7,396 nt of DNA from Candidatus Krumholzibacteriia bacterium (GTDB lineage: Bacteria > Krumholzibacteriota > Krumholzibacteriia > LZORAL124-64-63): the NCBI GenBank assembly GCA_014859985.1, contig JACZKN010000483.1, positions 1-7,396 of the forward strand, written 5' to 3'. This document shows, in pieces, positions 6,221 through 7,396 of the stretch. The notes under the pieces were generated by a model that worked only from the letters and a program-made list of their open reading frames with translations, did not search any database and was not told the DNA's origin. Every line of letters starts with the position of its first letter. Positions within the stretch are counted from its first letter, which is position 1. The translations under genes were made by a program, and so were the position numbers.

Positions 6221-6249
6221 TTTCCATTTGGCCCAAAGGGCCCTATGCT
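6221..6249 (+). promoter_or_regulatory. Possible sigma70-like promoter for cca
   Basis: TTTCCA (6221-6226, four of six) and TATGCT (6244-6249, four of six) are separated by 17 bases. Transcription would start near 6256, about 50 bases before the cca ATG. The spacer contains overlapping dyads: TTTGG-C-CCAAA (6227-6237) and GGCCC-AAA-GGGCC (6230-6242). This is one of the few AT-containing patches in the region, which supports a promoter, but the match is only moderate. Confidence 0.45.
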
Positions 6250-6292
6250 GGACGGGCGGAGCCGCAGCCCGGCCCGCCGCCACCTCCCGGCA

Positions 6293-6297
6293 AAGGA
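6293..6297 (+). promoter_or_regulatory. Ribosome binding site of cca
   Basis: AAGGA lies nine bases before the ATG at 6307, at normal spacing. It supports that start, as no in-frame alternative near it has a comparable signal. Confidence 0.7.
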
Positions 6298-6306
6298 CCG
6301 ATCCCC

Positions 6307-7396
6307 ATGGCCGACGCGCCCCGCATCCCCCTGCAGGTGGACGACCAGGACGTCCTGGCCGCCGTCCTGCAGGTGTGCGAACTGGTGCAGGGCGCCGGCG
6401 GCCGGGCCTGGCTCGTGGGCGGCGGCGTGCGCGACGGCGCCCGGGGGCTGGTGACCCGGGACGCGGACCTGGAGGTCTTCGGCCTGGAACCGGACGCCCT
6501 GCAGGCGCTGCTGGGCCGGGTGTTCGCCCTGGAACTGGTGGGGCGGAGCTTCGGCATCCTCAAGCTCAAGGGGCTGCCCATCGACGTGGGCGTGCCGCGC
6601 CGGGAGACCAGGACCGGCGCCGGCCACCGGGACTTCGCGGTGCAGGCCGATCCGTTCCTGGAACTGCACCTGGCCGCGGCCCGCCGCGACTTCACCATGA
6701 ACGCCGTCTACCTCGACCCCCTGACGGGCGAGGTGAAGGACCCCTACGACGGCATCGGCGACCTGCAGCGGGGCCTGCTGCGCCACACCTCCGCCGCCTT
6801 CGGCGAGGATCCGCTGCGGGTGCTGCGGGGCATGCAGCTGGCGGCGCGCTTCGACCTCGAGGCCGCGCCGGAGACGGTGCGCGTCTGCCGGGGCATGGGC
6901 ATGCAGGACCTGGCGGCCGAGCGGGTGGGCGAGGAGTGGCGCAAGCTGATCGTCCTGGGCGCCGTGCCCTCGCGGGGCCTGCGTTTCCTGGAACAGACCG
7001 GCTGGTTGCGCTTCTTCCCCGAACTGGACGCCCTGCGCGGCGTACCCCAGGACCCGCAGCACCATCCCGAGGGCGACGTCTGGGTCCACACCCTGCATTG
7101 CCTGGACGCCTTCGCCGACGAGCGCACCGGCGACCCCTGGGAGGACCTGGTGGTGGGCCTGGCGGTGCTCTGCCACGACCTGGGCAAGGCCGACCGGACC
7201 ACCGTCGAGGAGGGCGGCCGCATCCGCAGCCTGGGCCACGAGGCGCGCAGCGTCGAGCTCGCCCGCGCCTTCCTGGGCCGCCTGACCGACCAGCGCCGGC
7301 TGGTGGAGCAGGTGCTGCCCCTGGTCGCGGAGCACGGCAAGCCCCAGCAGCTGTTCCAGGCCGGGTCGTCCGACGCCGCCGTGCGCCGCCTGGCCC
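6307..7396 (+). CDS. cca: CCA-adding tRNA nucleotidyltransferase with HD domain, 3' end beyond the window
   Basis: The first 363 residues are present; the frame stays open to the right edge. The enzyme adds or repairs the 3'-terminal CCA of tRNAs using CTP and ATP. Class II (bacterial) nucleotidyltransferase motifs occur in order: WLVGGGVRD (35-43); metal-binding D52 and D54 in TRDADLEVFG; RRDFTMNA (126-133); the nucleotide-selecting EDPLR (167-171) within FGEDPLRVLRG; and ERVGEEWRKL (205-214). An HD phosphohydrolase domain follows, as in E. coli Cca: HPEGDVWVHTLH (253-264), CHDLGK (289-294, H290-D291) and GHE (310-312). The intact EDxxR favours a true CCA enzyme over a poly(A) polymerase. 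The segment around DPYDGIGDLQRGLLRH (146-161) closely resembles E. coli Cca from memory. Compared with that protein, the N-terminus is about 30 residues longer, and the later His-Asp reads H343-G344. It is divergently arranged with the SulP gene. Confidence 0.93.
   Translation, partial: MADAPRIPLQVDDQDVLAAVLQVCELVQGAGGRAWLVGGGVRDGARGLVTRDADLEVFGLEPDALQALLGRVFALELVGRSFGILKLKGLPIDVGVPRRETRTGAGHRDFAVQADPFLELHLAAARRDFTMNAVYLDPLTGEVKDPYDGIGDLQRGLLRHTSAAFGEDPLRVLRGMQLAARFDLEAAPETVRVCRGMGMQDLAAERVGEEWRKLIVLGAVPSRGLRFLEQTGWLRFFPELDALRGVPQDPQHHPEGDVWVHTLHCLDAFADERTGDPWEDLVVGLAVLCHDLGKADRTTVEEGGRIRSLGHEARSVELARAFLGRLTDQRRLVEQVLPLVAEHGKPQQLFQAGSSDAAVRRLA

Noticed and set aside
6092..6454. Plus-strand 120-codon frame overlapping the start of cca
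   Set aside because: It lies one frame away from the Cca motifs and has no family sequence.
6124..7335. Upstream extension of the SulP frame to a 985-codon protein
   Set aside because: This part is antisense to the well-supported cca gene and has no SulP or other domain. It reads open only because of base composition.
1..7396. CRISPR array, insertion sequence, integron, tRNA gene or phage-type gene
   Set aside because: No regularly spaced repeats, terminal inverted repeats, transposase or recombinase motifs, or tRNA-like clover-leaf were seen. The repeats present are Asp-box codons.

Overview
The window is a short stretch of ordinary chromosome from a very GC-rich bacterium (roughly 70% G+C by eye, nearly all third positions G or C). 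No mobile element, CRISPR array, tRNA, rRNA or phage gene is visible. Two features point, by inference, to the FCB side of the tree (Bacteroidota/Gemmatimonadota-like or a related candidate phylum). The YebC protein begins with the MGRAFE form of the family rather than the proteobacterial MAGHSKW form. The first gene encodes a very large secreted BNR/VPS10-like propeller protein of a type common in those groups. The exact phylum cannot be settled from the sequence.

Layout. Positions 1-86 hold the downstream flank of the first gene, with a strong GC hairpin at 50-71. Positions 87-3398 (minus strand) encode a 1103-residue exported protein with nine canonical Asp-boxes, a FlgD/Ig-like region and a helical C-terminus. 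A 258-base divergent intergenic region (3399-3656) follows. It carries a sigma70-like promoter for each direction, a 35-base hairpin in the leader of the propeller gene, and a 10-bp inverted repeat directly after the -10 of the yebC promoter. yebC (3657-4367, plus) converges on a SulP-family anion transporter (4378-6123, minus), with only 10 bases between the stop codons. A second divergent intergenic region (6124-6306) carries promoters for the transporter and for a CCA-adding enzyme gene (6307 to the right edge, plus), which is cut off by the window end.

How the genes relate. The four genes alternate in strand, so each is probably its own transcription unit and they do not form an operon. 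Two serve translation (YebC, a translation-associated or regulatory factor; Cca, tRNA 3'-end synthesis), one anion transport, and one an unknown extracytoplasmic function. I found no convincing undescribed system. The most interesting signals are regulatory: paired dyad symmetries at the divergent promoters, an uncertain start for the transporter, and the unassigned role of the large propeller protein.
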